A stretch of DNA of 64,000 nt, from positions 62,001-126,000 of the forward strand of contig WGLU01000005.1 in NCBI GenBank assembly GCA_016125375.1, given 5' to 3'. Under the pieces are notes generated by a model. That model was given only the letters and a program-made list of their open reading frames with translations, ran no database searches and had not been told where the DNA came from. How positions within the stretch are numbered: position 1 is the stretch's first letter; the number at the start of each line of letters is the position of its first letter. Made by a program: the position numbers and the translations under genes. Below, piece after piece: positions 17,846 through 25,624 of this stretch. Origin of the DNA: Pseudomonadota bacterium (GTDB lineage: Bacteria > Pseudomonadota > Alphaproteobacteria > UBA1280 > RI-95).

Positions 17846-18478
17846 TCAAGGCCAGAGTGGTCCCGGTGTGCCACTTTGCCATGTCGGGATTTTGGCCATG
17901 GCTGTTGTAAAAGGTGGGCTGTTTGTCAGGGTACCCAACCACTTGTGGAGGGCGGGGTGGGGAAGGGCGTCGAACCACGCTTCGTCCGGCATACGGAACT
18001 GGCGGATAAAGGGGAAAATGGCATAGTCCGCAAGGCGTGGTTCCGGCCCGAGCAGGTAGGGCTGGCTATCAAGACGTGCCGCGAGCTCTTCTATAAAACG
18101 CAGGCCTTCGGTTTGCCAGTTGTGGGGAGGTTCGTCCGGATAGCGGGACGGGTATTTGTAGCGGTCGAGCGCTTTTTTGAAGGGCCCGTCGTTTGTGGCA
18201 ATCAGGGTGAGGCTGGCGTCCAGGTGCTCCAACAGGTTATGGGGGTCGTTCTTTCCGAGTGCCCAGCGCATGATATCCAGGCTCTCATCAATAACGGTGC
18301 CGTCCTGCAAAACAAGTACGGGGACTGTCCCCTTGGGGGAGGCAGTTAGCATTTCCTGCGGTTTATCACGCAGCAGAATGTCCCGCAGTTCTACCTGTTC
18401 GCCGCTGAGGATGATGGCCATACGGGCTCGCATGGCGTACGGGCAGCGGCGGAAACTGTAGAGGACGGGCAGGCTCAT
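17846..18478 (-). CDS. Glutathione S-transferase family protein
   Basis: 210 residues. An N-terminal thioredoxin-fold domain with YSFRRCPYAMRARM (CPYA at 12-15) gives a glutaredoxin-like catalytic Cys rather than the Ser/Tyr of classical GSTs. SPKGTVPVLVLQDGTVIDES is the cis-Pro and gamma-glutamyl-binding segment. An all-helical C-terminal domain contains LGPEPRLADYAIFPFIRQF. It likely acts as a glutathione-dependent reductase or lyase. It overlaps the upstream symporter gene by 4 bases (ATGA). Confidence 0.85.
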   Translation of the reverse strand: MSLPVLYSFRRCPYAMRARMAIILSGEQVELRDILLRDKPQEMLTASPKGTVPVLVLQDGTVIDESLDIMRWALGKNDPHNLLEHLDASLTLIATNDGPFKKALDRYKYPSRYPDEPPHNWQTEGLRFIEELAARLDSQPYLLGPEPRLADYAIFPFIRQFRMPDEAWFDALPHPALHKWLGTLTNSPPFTTAMAKIPTWQSGTPGPLWP

Positions 18479-19875
18479 TTACGCCAGTATCCGCCAATCA
18501 GCATGCCAATAATAGCGGCAATAAAACCGGCCATTTGTGCAGGCATAAGAGCTGTATCCTCGGGGATGGTATATTCGCAGCCCAGCCAGACGGAAATACC
18601 GAACAGGATGGAGAGCACAGCCCCTGTCTTGTTGGCGCGTTTCCAGTAGATACCCGCAAACAGCGGAACAAATGCTCCGGCAAGGGTAACCTTGGAAGCA
18701 TTCTCCACCATTTCAAAAATACCGATTTCGCTGTTCTGGGCCAGATAAAGCACAATGAACGAGAACACCAGCACGCATCCGCGGGTCAGGCGCAGCATAT
18801 GGCGGTCATCCAGTTTGGGCAGGAGGGGGCGGACGACGTTCTCGGCAAAAACGGTTGCCGGAGCCAGCAACGCGCCTGACGCCGTGGACATGATGGCTGA
18901 CAGCAGTGCGCCAAAGAACAGAATCTGCACGGCAACCGGTGTATGGTCCATAATCAGGGCCGGCAGAATACGCTGGCTGTCCTGCGTCATCAGGATATTG
19001 ACCTCGTTCGGGTCAATCAGCAGTGCGGAATAGGCCAGAAAAACCGGGATAAAAGCAAACAGCATATACAATACGCCGCCGATAACGGTTCCTTGAACGG
19101 CGGCATTCTCGTCCTTGGCGGACATCACCCGCTGGAAAACATCCTGCTGGGGGATGGAGCCAAACCCCATGGTCAGCCACGCGCTGATAAAGGCAAACCA
19201 TGCCGTCCAGTTGCGTTCGGGCAGGAAGGTGAACTTGTCTGCTGCGGCTGCATGGTCGATGACCGCCATAGGGCCGCCGGCCTTGCTGCCGATAAAGAAG
19301 GCAATAATGGCAAGACCAATCATGATGACGACCATCTGCATGAAGTCGGTCATGGCAACGGACCACATACCGCCAAACAAGGTGTACAGCAGCACAATAC
19401 CTGTCCCGATGGTCATGGCGATGGGCATACCCAGACTGTTACCGCTCAACAGGTCGAGCACCAGACCAAGGGCGATAACCTGTGCGGCAACCCAGCCGAG
19501 GTAACTGGCCGCAATGCAGAAGGACACCACCATCTCCACCCCGCGGCCGAACTTTTTGCGGTAAAAGTCGCCGATGGTGAGCAGTTTCATCCGGTAGAGG
19601 GGGCGGGCGAACACCAACCCGACAAGTATCAAGCACAGAGAAGCACCAAAGGGGTCTGCGATGATGCTGCCCATGCCGCCATCCAGAAAGGTGGCGGGGA
19701 TCCCCAGAACGGTTTCGCTGCCGAACCATGTGGCAAAAACCGTTGCGATTGTCACGTAAATCGGCAGGCTGCGACCGGCAACGATGTAGTCGCTCGAGGT
19801 CCGCACGCGGCGGGCAGCATAAAGGCCGATGAAAATAGATACGCACAGATAGGCAACCACAAAGGTTAGCAGCAT
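18475..19875 (-). CDS. Sodium:solute symporter (SSS family)
   Basis: 466 residues from ATG at 19875 (AGGA 4 bases upstream), about 13 TM helices. SSS signatures are RTSSDYIVAGRSLP near 25-38, ATWFGSETVLGIPATFLDGG, a FYRKKFGR loop, and IPQQDVFQRVMSAKDENAA. The closest family members carry organic substrates such as proline or pantothenate, but the substrate cannot be read from sequence. It heads the symporter-GST-mntP run. 19876-20098 upstream is AT-rich and holds no gene that I recognise. Confidence 0.88.
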   Translation of the reverse strand: MLLTFVVAYLCVSIFIGLYAARRVRTSSDYIVAGRSLPIYVTIATVFATWFGSETVLGIPATFLDGGMGSIIADPFGASLCLILVGLVFARPLYRMKLLTIGDFYRKKFGRGVEMVVSFCIAASYLGWVAAQVIALGLVLDLLSGNSLGMPIAMTIGTGIVLLYTLFGGMWSVAMTDFMQMVVIMIGLAIIAFFIGSKAGGPMAVIDHAAAADKFTFLPERNWTAWFAFISAWLTMGFGSIPQQDVFQRVMSAKDENAAVQGTVIGGVLYMLFAFIPVFLAYSALLIDPNEVNILMTQDSQRILPALIMDHTPVAVQILFFGALLSAIMSTASGALLAPATVFAENVVRPLLPKLDDRHMLRLTRGCVLVFSFIVLYLAQNSEIGIFEMVENASKVTLAGAFVPLFAGIYWKRANKTGAVLSILFGISVWLGCEYTIPEDTALMPAQMAGFIAAIIGMLIGGYWRK

Positions 19876-20098
19876 GATTCCTGTCAGTCTCCAGTCATGG
19901 TTAAAAGATTGCGGAGGACTGTAGCGCAACTCATTTCCCGCAGCTACATCAATCTATACAGGTTGCATATTCGTACCGTCAGCCCCTTGTCCCAGATTGA
20001 CTTTTTGAAGGGGTTTTTGTATACGTTTCCGGCTATCAGATTTTTTCTTCCTGTTTTTTTTCTTTGACTCTTTTCCCTCATGACTAGGAATACGCGTC

Positions 20099-21535
20099 AT
20101 GGAGACTTCTAACGCGAAAGAGCTGGCAGAGGCGCTCGCCAAGCTGGCTCAGCCTATCATCGCCGAGCAGGTCAAAACTTTTGCCCCGCGTTTTTTCGGC
20201 AACAGCAATGACCCCAACCTGAAAGACACCGAAGAAGCGGCCAAACGCCGCACGGTGGAGAAAGTGCTCACCGACCATATCGAATCCGTGGTCGGCGACA
20301 TCATCAACCGCAAGGTTGCCAGCCGTGTCAGCGAGTCCATGCGTGGCTACAGTCCGACCGAGGACCAGTCCCGCAAGATGCTGACCTCGCAGGCCTTCCA
20401 GGCCGAGCTGGCATCCTGGGTCTCGCAGGCGCTCAACCGTGAGGGGCTGGAACTGCTCATCAAGCAGGCCATCAGCGACCCGGCCCATGTGAATGCCGTC
20501 GGCGAGCAACTGCTCTCCGGCATGTCCAAGCAGCTCGACGAAAAGCTGGCTGCCTTTGCGGCGGACGCCCGCAAGGTGGCGGACGCTGCCAACAAGGCGG
20601 CGATGGATAAAGCCATCGCCGAGGCCGGTGCCCATGCCGAGGCCTATATCACCCAGTCCGACGTGCTGGCTGCCATCGTGCGCAAGCACATCCCAGACGT
20701 GGATCTGGTCAAGGACCTCGTCAGCGAGGACAGCATCCGCAAGATGCTGATCCGGCTGGGCCTGATCAAGCAGATGGAAATCACGGTGCACCGTCCCAAC
20801 GGCACCACCGTGAAGTTTGACCGTGCGCACGTCATGTTCGACGCCATCCTGTCCGCCGCGCAAGCGGGGCCGGTGATGATGGTCGGGCCTGCGGGCTGCG
20901 GCAAGACGCTGCTGGCCAAGCAGGTGGCCGAGGCGCTGGGGCTGCCGTTCTACTTCAACGGTGCCATCAGCTCCGAGTACAAGGTCACCGGCTACAAGGA
21001 TGCCGGCGGTACCTACCACAGCACACCGTTCCGCGAAGCCTTCGAGAAGGGCGGCGTTTACCTCTTCGACGAGGTGGACGGCAGCCATCCGCAGGCGTTC
21101 CTGACGCTCAATGCGGCGCTGGCCAACGGGATGATGGACTTTCCGGACAAGACTGTTCAGCAGCACCCGAACTTTGTGTGTCTGGCGGCGGCCAATACCT
21201 ATGGCCGTGGCGCGGACCGCAAGTACGTGGGTCGTAACGCGCTGGATGCCGCGTCCCTCGACCGGTTCACGGTCATGACCATGGACTATGACGAGGATCT
21301 GGAGCTCAACATCACCGACAACCCGGACTGGACCCGCAAGGTGCAGGGCTGGCGGTCGGCGGCGTTGGCGCTCAAGGTCGATCACATCATCTCCACCCGT
21401 GCCTGCGTGCGTGGTGCCCAGTTGCTGGCGCTCGGCATGCCGGAAGATGTGGTGGCCGAAGCCGTTGTCTGGAAAGGACTCGACGCCGATGACGTCAAGA
21501 AGATTGTGGCCAAATCCCCGTCTGCCAAGAAGTAA
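20099..21535 (+). CDS. MoxR-like/AAA_5 AAA+ ATPase
   Basis: 478 residues. The first 240 are helical and charged, without a known domain. The AAA+ module has Walker A GPAGCGKT (263-270), Walker B YLFDEVD (321-327), a sensor LAAANTYGRGADRKYVGRNALD and an arginine finger region DAASLDRFTV. The organisation is that of MoxR-type ATPases working with a VWA-like partner, and the partner gene follows directly. Third-position G+C is visibly high. Similar ATPases are frequent in large phage genomes, so horizontal origin is suspected. The client of the complex is unknown. Confidence 0.8.
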   Translation: METSNAKELAEALAKLAQPIIAEQVKTFAPRFFGNSNDPNLKDTEEAAKRRTVEKVLTDHIESVVGDIINRKVASRVSESMRGYSPTEDQSRKMLTSQAFQAELASWVSQALNREGLELLIKQAISDPAHVNAVGEQLLSGMSKQLDEKLAAFAADARKVADAANKAAMDKAIAEAGAHAEAYITQSDVLAAIVRKHIPDVDLVKDLVSEDSIRKMLIRLGLIKQMEITVHRPNGTTVKFDRAHVMFDAILSAAQAGPVMMVGPAGCGKTLLAKQVAEALGLPFYFNGAISSEYKVTGYKDAGGTYHSTPFREAFEKGGVYLFDEVDGSHPQAFLTLNAALANGMMDFPDKTVQQHPNFVCLAAANTYGRGADRKYVGRNALDAASLDRFTVMTMDYDEDLELNITDNPDWTRKVQGWRSAALALKVDHIISTRACVRGAQLLALGMPEDVVAEAVVWKGLDADDVKKIVAKSPSAKK

Positions 21536-22787
21536 GGCAGTCGCGAGCCGCAAGGACATTGTCGACCCGGTTATCCTCCAGCTCGACGAGCCGGATGAGC
21601 TGGTGCTGGACGATGTGCTTTTCCCCGAAGTGGCGGAAGATGCCCCCAAAGGCAAATGGACGCTGCGCGTCAGCCGAGAAGAAGGCCTGGGACTTACCCT
21701 CACCTACGCCGATGATGGTGGCGGTGGTGGTCAGTCTGACGAGCAGAAGGACGAAAGCCAGGGCGGCGACGGTAACGAAGGCAAGGACGGCGGCGAGGGC
21801 GGTGAAAACGAAACCCCCGCGCAACCGGAAAACCCTTTCGGCATTCCGCCCGGTGACGGCAATGCACGGCGTGTGCCCGCCAAGGGCGAAATCGTCTGGC
21901 ATCAGACCCGAGAGCTGACGTTCCCCATGGAACGGCGCGAGGGTAACGTCCGCCTTGTCGAGGTGGACAGCATCGCCCAGCTCCTGCATTGGGCCGAAAA
22001 TGCCCCGCAGGTCTGGGAATCGGACCCCGCGAGTCGGCAAAAAAGTCCGGACAGGGCCGAATGGACCGGCACCAAGTCCTTTGAAGATGCGGTGCGTCTG
22101 GGCCGTTTTGGCTGGCCGGAAGGGCGTCAGTTGCTGGAAAAAGTGCTGGAGGACTACAAACCCCCGCAATACCAGCAGCCGGTGCCTAAAATCACCTGGG
22201 ACGTGGCCGGTGGTACGCCCGACGTGCCCCGCTATGTGGCCGGTGCGCCGGACGCGATGATTCCGCCGGACGAGAACGTCCGTCAGCAGAAACCCATCGT
22301 GCGGCTGGTGGTGCACATCACCTATGCCGCCGTCGTGTCGCCCAAAGCCATCATCAACTGGGGTGCGGGGATGGTTTCCCACATCCACAGGCTGGAGGCT
22401 GCGGGCGTACAGGTGGAAGTGACCGGCGTGTGGTACTCCACACCGTCGGACCACATCATGAGCAACGGACCGCAGGTGGCGATCCGTTTCCCGCTCAAAC
22501 GGGCGGATCAGGCGCTCAATCTGGACCGCATCGCTTTCTGGCTTGCGCATCCGTCGTCGTTTCGGCGCATCGAGTTCTCGTGCCTTGAGCGCATGAACGT
22601 CGAAAAGTGGTACCGCGGCGGCTACGGTCAGGCCAGTCAGAGCTATCGGTCCCCCGATAAACGGGAGATCGTCCTCTGGGGCGGCAAAGGTAGTGCGTCG
22701 GTGGAGGAGGCTATCAAATCCATCGGCAACGAGCTTGCCAGAAGCCTGCCCGAGGCCATCGCCCGCAAGGCCGGTCTGAAAAAATAA
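21504..22787 (+). CDS. VWA-like partner of the AAA ATPase
   Basis: Up to 427 residues. The start is uncertain: no ATG lies near, and TTG at 21504 inside the ATPase gene is the most upstream sensible choice (32-base overlap). Reading further upstream to 21288 is only a shadow of the ATPase. An acidic Gly/Asp/Glu/Gln linker lies near residues 73-100. The C-terminal half contains VRLVVHITYAAVVSPKAIINW, AAGVQVEVTGVWYSTP and FPLKRADQALNLDRIAFW, a Rossmann-like pattern that suggests a divergent von Willebrand A domain as in phage DUF7192-type proteins. No perfect MIDAS DxSxS motif is seen. It probably acts as adaptor or substrate recogniser for the ATPase. Confidence 0.65.
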   Translation: MWPNPRLPRSKAVASRKDIVDPVILQLDEPDELVLDDVLFPEVAEDAPKGKWTLRVSREEGLGLTLTYADDGGGGGQSDEQKDESQGGDGNEGKDGGEGGENETPAQPENPFGIPPGDGNARRVPAKGEIVWHQTRELTFPMERREGNVRLVEVDSIAQLLHWAENAPQVWESDPASRQKSPDRAEWTGTKSFEDAVRLGRFGWPEGRQLLEKVLEDYKPPQYQQPVPKITWDVAGGTPDVPRYVAGAPDAMIPPDENVRQQKPIVRLVVHITYAAVVSPKAIINWGAGMVSHIHRLEAAGVQVEVTGVWYSTPSDHIMSNGPQVAIRFPLKRADQALNLDRIAFWLAHPSSFRRIEFSCLERMNVEKWYRGGYGQASQSYRSPDKREIVLWGGKGSASVEEAIKSIGNELARSLPEAIARKAGLKK

Positions 22788-22796
22788 CGAAGAAGA

Positions 22797-22826
22797 AGCC
22801 CCCCGCAATCGCGGGGGGCTTTTTTA
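22797..22826 (+). terminator. Terminator of the AAA/VWA-like pair
   Basis: GC-rich stem AAGCCCCCGC/GCGGGGGGCT, loop AATC, then TTTTT. Confidence 0.85.
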
Positions 22827-22882
22827 TTGGTTTGCTTCTTGCATGGCTAAAGCTCCACTTAATGACAAGAGGCATATTTCCT

Positions 22883-23407
22883 ATGGGTATAAACATCAGT
22901 CAATTAGGCACGGTTCTGGATTCAAGCACACTGACGGTAAAAAAACTGAGCGATGCGGAGGCGGCAACATTCCGGCAAAAAATGCTGGAGGTGGAGGCTC
23001 TGCAATACCAAAGGCCGATTATTCCCGAGGACCATGCTTTTGCCACGGTAACAGTGGGCGGCAAGGTGGTCGCAAAAATAACCAACAACGGGTATGTGGA
23101 ATCATCCAACGCCTGGGGGCCAAGGCTACAGAGCGTGCTGGGAGATGAAAAATTGCAGGGTCCCGAACTGGCGGCTGAACGGGCAAATGCCATTGCCAAG
23201 GCGTTTGGCGGTACGGTCCATGTGGCCGACACAGCGCTGACGCAAGGCGAGTGGGAAGCGCTGCCGGATGTGCGCTGGACCATAGATACCCACCAGATGA
23301 TTGCGGACGGTTATGGCAATGCGGCAAATTACGCCGGGCAGAGTTATCAGTCCGCGAAGACGGCAACCGCCATGATTATGGCGCTGCTCCAGCAACAGGA
23401 GCGCTAA
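22883..23407 (+). CDS. Hypothetical protein
   Basis: 174 residues from ATG at 22883 (AAGAGG 10-11 bases upstream); in-frame ATGs at 22832 and 22862 are weaker. No signal peptide or TM helix. The sequence starts MGINISQLGTVLDSSTLTVKKL, has a VTVGGKVVAKITNNGYVESSNAW beta-hairpin-like segment and ends AKTATAMIMALLQQQER. The middle reads as alternating helix and strand. I do not recognise the family. The composition is like the host genes rather than the preceding ATPase cassette. Confidence 0.6.
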   Translation: MGINISQLGTVLDSSTLTVKKLSDAEAATFRQKMLEVEALQYQRPIIPEDHAFATVTVGGKVVAKITNNGYVESSNAWGPRLQSVLGDEKLQGPELAAERANAIAKAFGGTVHVADTALTQGEWEALPDVRWTIDTHQMIADGYGNAANYAGQSYQSAKTATAMIMALLQQQER

Positions 23408-23411
23408 GTAC

Positions 23412-23442
23412 AAAAAAACGGGCACCCATGTGGGTGCCCGTT
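23412..23442 (-). terminator. Terminator of the ABC exporter gene
   Basis: 12-bp stem AACGGGCACCCA/TGGGTGCCCGTT followed on the minus strand by a run of seven T. It may also slow transcripts from the hypothetical gene on the plus strand. Confidence 0.85.
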
Positions 23443-23455
23443 CGCGTGTTTGAGG

Positions 23456-25300
23456 TTAGTCGGGCAGGAACCCGCCGGACTGCATCTGCCACAGTCTGGC
23501 GTAGCGGCCATTCTGTTGCAGCAGGTCGGCGTGGGTACCGTCTTCGGCGACGATGCCTTTTTCCAGCACGACGATGCGGTCCATGATGTTCAGGGTCGAC
23601 AGGCGGTGCGCAATGGCAATCACCGTCTTCCCGTCCATCAGGGTGGCAAGGCTTTCCTGAATGGCGGCCTCCACCTCGCTGTCCAGGGCACTGGTGGCCT
23701 CGTCCAGGATGAGGATGGGGGCATCCTTCAGGATAACCCGCGCGATGGCAATCCGCTGGCGTTGCCCGCCCGAGAGCTTCACCCCACGCTCGCCCACGTG
23801 GGCGTCGTAGCCGGTGCGGCCCTGCGGATCTTCCAGATCGAGGATGAACTCATGCGCGTGGGCCTTTTGGGCCGCGGCGATGATTTCTTCATCCGTCGCA
23901 TCGGGTTTGCCGTAGCGGATGTTGTCGCGGATGGACCGGTGCAGCAGGGACGTATCCTGCGTCACCATCGCAATCTGCTCGCGCAGGGTGTCCTGCGTGA
24001 CGGTTGCGATGTCCTGTCCGTCGATGGTAATCGCGCCGGACTGGAGGTCATAGAATCTCAGCAACAGGTTCACAATGGTGCTCTTACCCGCACCACTGCG
24101 CCCTACGAGGCCGATTTTCTCGCCCGGTTTGATGTGAAGGTCCAGACCCTCGATCACACCGGCGTCCTTGCCATAGTGGAAGCCCACCTTGTCGAACAGG
24201 ATGTTACCCTGTTTGACGGCGAGGGGCTGGGCATTGGCTGTATCCACAACCCGGTGGGGTTTGCAGACGGTGTCCATGCCTTCCTGCACGCGGCCCAGTT
24301 GCTCGAAGATCTCGGTCACTTCATGCATGATCCAGCCGGACTGGCCGGTCATCTGAACCACCAGCGGCAGCACCATCGCCACGGAACCCGCGCTGATGGC
24401 GCCCACGTACCACTGCCACAGGGCAATGGCTGTCACACTGGTCAGCAACATCAGGTTCAGTGCGTCGAGCAGGACCTGCATCACAGTCATCAGACCGTTG
24501 GCACTGGTTGCCGAGCCGACAGCCTTGTTGATGCCGTCCCGGGTGTAGCCATCCTCAAACTTCTTGCGGGCAAAAAGTTTGACGGTCAGTACGTTGGTGT
24601 ACGCGTCTACGATACGCCCGATCAGATTGCTCCGGTCCGACGAGTAGACGGTGGAAAGTCTAGCTACCTTAGGCACAAAGTACCCGAGGGTAGAGATGTA
24701 ACAGACCAGCCAGCACATCACGGGGATGAGCAGCCAGCCGCTGGTGCTGCCGATGAGCGACAGAGCCACGGTCGCAAACACCACCACGTACCACACGGCA
24801 CCGGTGAAGCTGCGCAGGGCGTTTGCCAGTGCGGGAACCGATTCGGCTACCTTGTTGGCAATGCGACCGGCAAAGTCGCTGTTGAAGTAGGCAAGGCTGT
24901 GTTGCAGCACATACCAGTGGGTCTGCCGGCGAATCATCTGGATGAATCGCGGCTGAAGCACATAGCCGTACACAAACCGGAGCGGCATGATGACGACTGT
25001 GTGCTGGGCCAGAATCAGCAGCCCCCCGAACCACAGCAGCGGTTTGAGTTGTTGGAGCGCCTCGGGCGCGGTTGCGGTCGAGGTGACCACGTCCACAATG
25101 TGCCCGACCATCCAGGGGATGAACGCGCCGATGCCTGCAAGCGTTGCCTCCAGCAGGAGGATAACGGTGCAAAGACCGGCGATTTGGCGGATAAAGTGCC
25201 AGACGAACGGCCACAGGGTCTGGGGCAGTTTGTCGGCGTTGTCAGGCAGGCGGTCTACGTTAATAAGCCACGCTGCCAATTTGTCCATAAGCCGTTTCAT
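23456..25300 (-). CDS. ABC transporter, fused membrane and ATP-binding half-transporter
   Basis: 614 residues from ATG at 25300 (AGAGGA 8 bases upstream; an in-frame upstream start at 25339 is less likely). Six TM helices lie in about 45-330, including QHSLAYFNSDFAGRIANKV, typical of exporter coupling helices. The ATPase domain has Walker A GRSGAGKS (near 398-405), Q-loop VTQDTSLLHRSI, signature LSGGQRQR, Walker B ILILDEATSALD and H-loop AHRL, all intact. It should work as a homodimeric lipid or drug exporter. Upstream are an operator-containing promoter and a possible leader peptide. Confidence 0.88.
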   Translation of the reverse strand: MKRLMDKLAAWLINVDRLPDNADKLPQTLWPFVWHFIRQIAGLCTVILLLEATLAGIGAFIPWMVGHIVDVVTSTATAPEALQQLKPLLWFGGLLILAQHTVVIMPLRFVYGYVLQPRFIQMIRRQTHWYVLQHSLAYFNSDFAGRIANKVAESVPALANALRSFTGAVWYVVVFATVALSLIGSTSGWLLIPVMCWLVCYISTLGYFVPKVARLSTVYSSDRSNLIGRIVDAYTNVLTVKLFARKKFEDGYTRDGINKAVGSATSANGLMTVMQVLLDALNLMLLTSVTAIALWQWYVGAISAGSVAMVLPLVVQMTGQSGWIMHEVTEIFEQLGRVQEGMDTVCKPHRVVDTANAQPLAVKQGNILFDKVGFHYGKDAGVIEGLDLHIKPGEKIGLVGRSGAGKSTIVNLLLRFYDLQSGAITIDGQDIATVTQDTLREQIAMVTQDTSLLHRSIRDNIRYGKPDATDEEIIAAAQKAHAHEFILDLEDPQGRTGYDAHVGERGVKLSGGQRQRIAIARVILKDAPILILDEATSALDSEVEAAIQESLATLMDGKTVIAIAHRLSTLNIMDRIVVLEKGIVAEDGTHADLLQQNGRYARLWQMQSGGFLPD

Positions 25301-25450
25301 GGGCTTGGTCCTCTTTTTAGGAAACGCACAAAAAGCCATAGGGCAGGGTGTGCGGTTACAAAATTTTCAGCAAATGTCCGGTAGAACCTTGAGAGGGGAT
25401 ACCAGAAAATGCCGCTAAAACGTTAGGCCCGAGGGCCGTCCGCAATAGCG

Positions 25451-25546
25451 TTAATGACCCACGGGAGTGGTGCGGTTGGCGGCGCCAAACGCTTGGACGG
25501 ACGGATTCAGAATCCGGCCGCTGAGGCGTTTGCGTCGATATGTCAT
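25451..25546 (-). CDS. Possible 31-residue leader peptide
   Basis: ATG at 25546 to TAA at 25451 gives a basic peptide starting MTYRRKRLSGRILNP. It lies entirely in the transcribed leader, between the promoter at 25566-25594 and the exporter gene. The ribosome site is weak (GGAA about 7 bases upstream). Leader peptides regulate some drug-exporter genes (for example BmrB for BmrCD), so attenuation is conceivable, but a chance ORF is equally possible. Confidence 0.3.
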   Translation of the reverse strand: MTYRRKRLSGRILNPSVQAFGAANRTTPVGH

Positions 25547-25565
25547 TACATTTTCCATAGAAGGG

Positions 25566-25594
25566 ATTATTGTGCACTGCACAAAAAGTGTCAA
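25566..25594 (-). promoter_or_regulatory. Promoter with embedded palindromic operator for the ABC exporter
   Basis: On the minus strand TTGACA (25594-25589), a 17-base spacer, then AATAAT (25571-25566). The 15-base palindrome TTGTGCA-N-TGCACAA (25570-25584) covers the spacer and the edge of the -10 box, the placement expected of a repressor site. Its core TGTGC-N3-GCACA recurs at 29950-29962. Confidence 0.7.
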
Positions 25595-25624
25595 CCCGGA
25601 AAGATGATTTTTTTGGGATAACGT

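Larger units (their letters stand above)
25301..25624. other. 324-base leader and promoter region of the ABC exporter
   Basis: It contains, in minus-strand order, a strong promoter with palindrome (25594-25566), a possible 31-codon leader ORF (25546-25451), a small GGCC/GGCC hairpin followed by TTTT near 25434-25418, and the exporter ribosome site. No other gene is seen. Confidence 0.6.

Noticed and set aside
21288-21503. Longer start for the VWA-like gene
   Set aside because: The 72 codons are an Arg/Ser/Trp-rich shadow of the AAA gene.
20099-22787. AAA/VWA-like pair as part of a prophage
   Set aside because: No capsid, terminase, tail, integrase or attachment-site repeats occur nearby; only isolated phage-type genes are present.
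23450-25384. 644-codon plus-strand frame opposite the ABC exporter
   Set aside because: Shadow of the exporter gene, whose motifs are complete on the minus strand.
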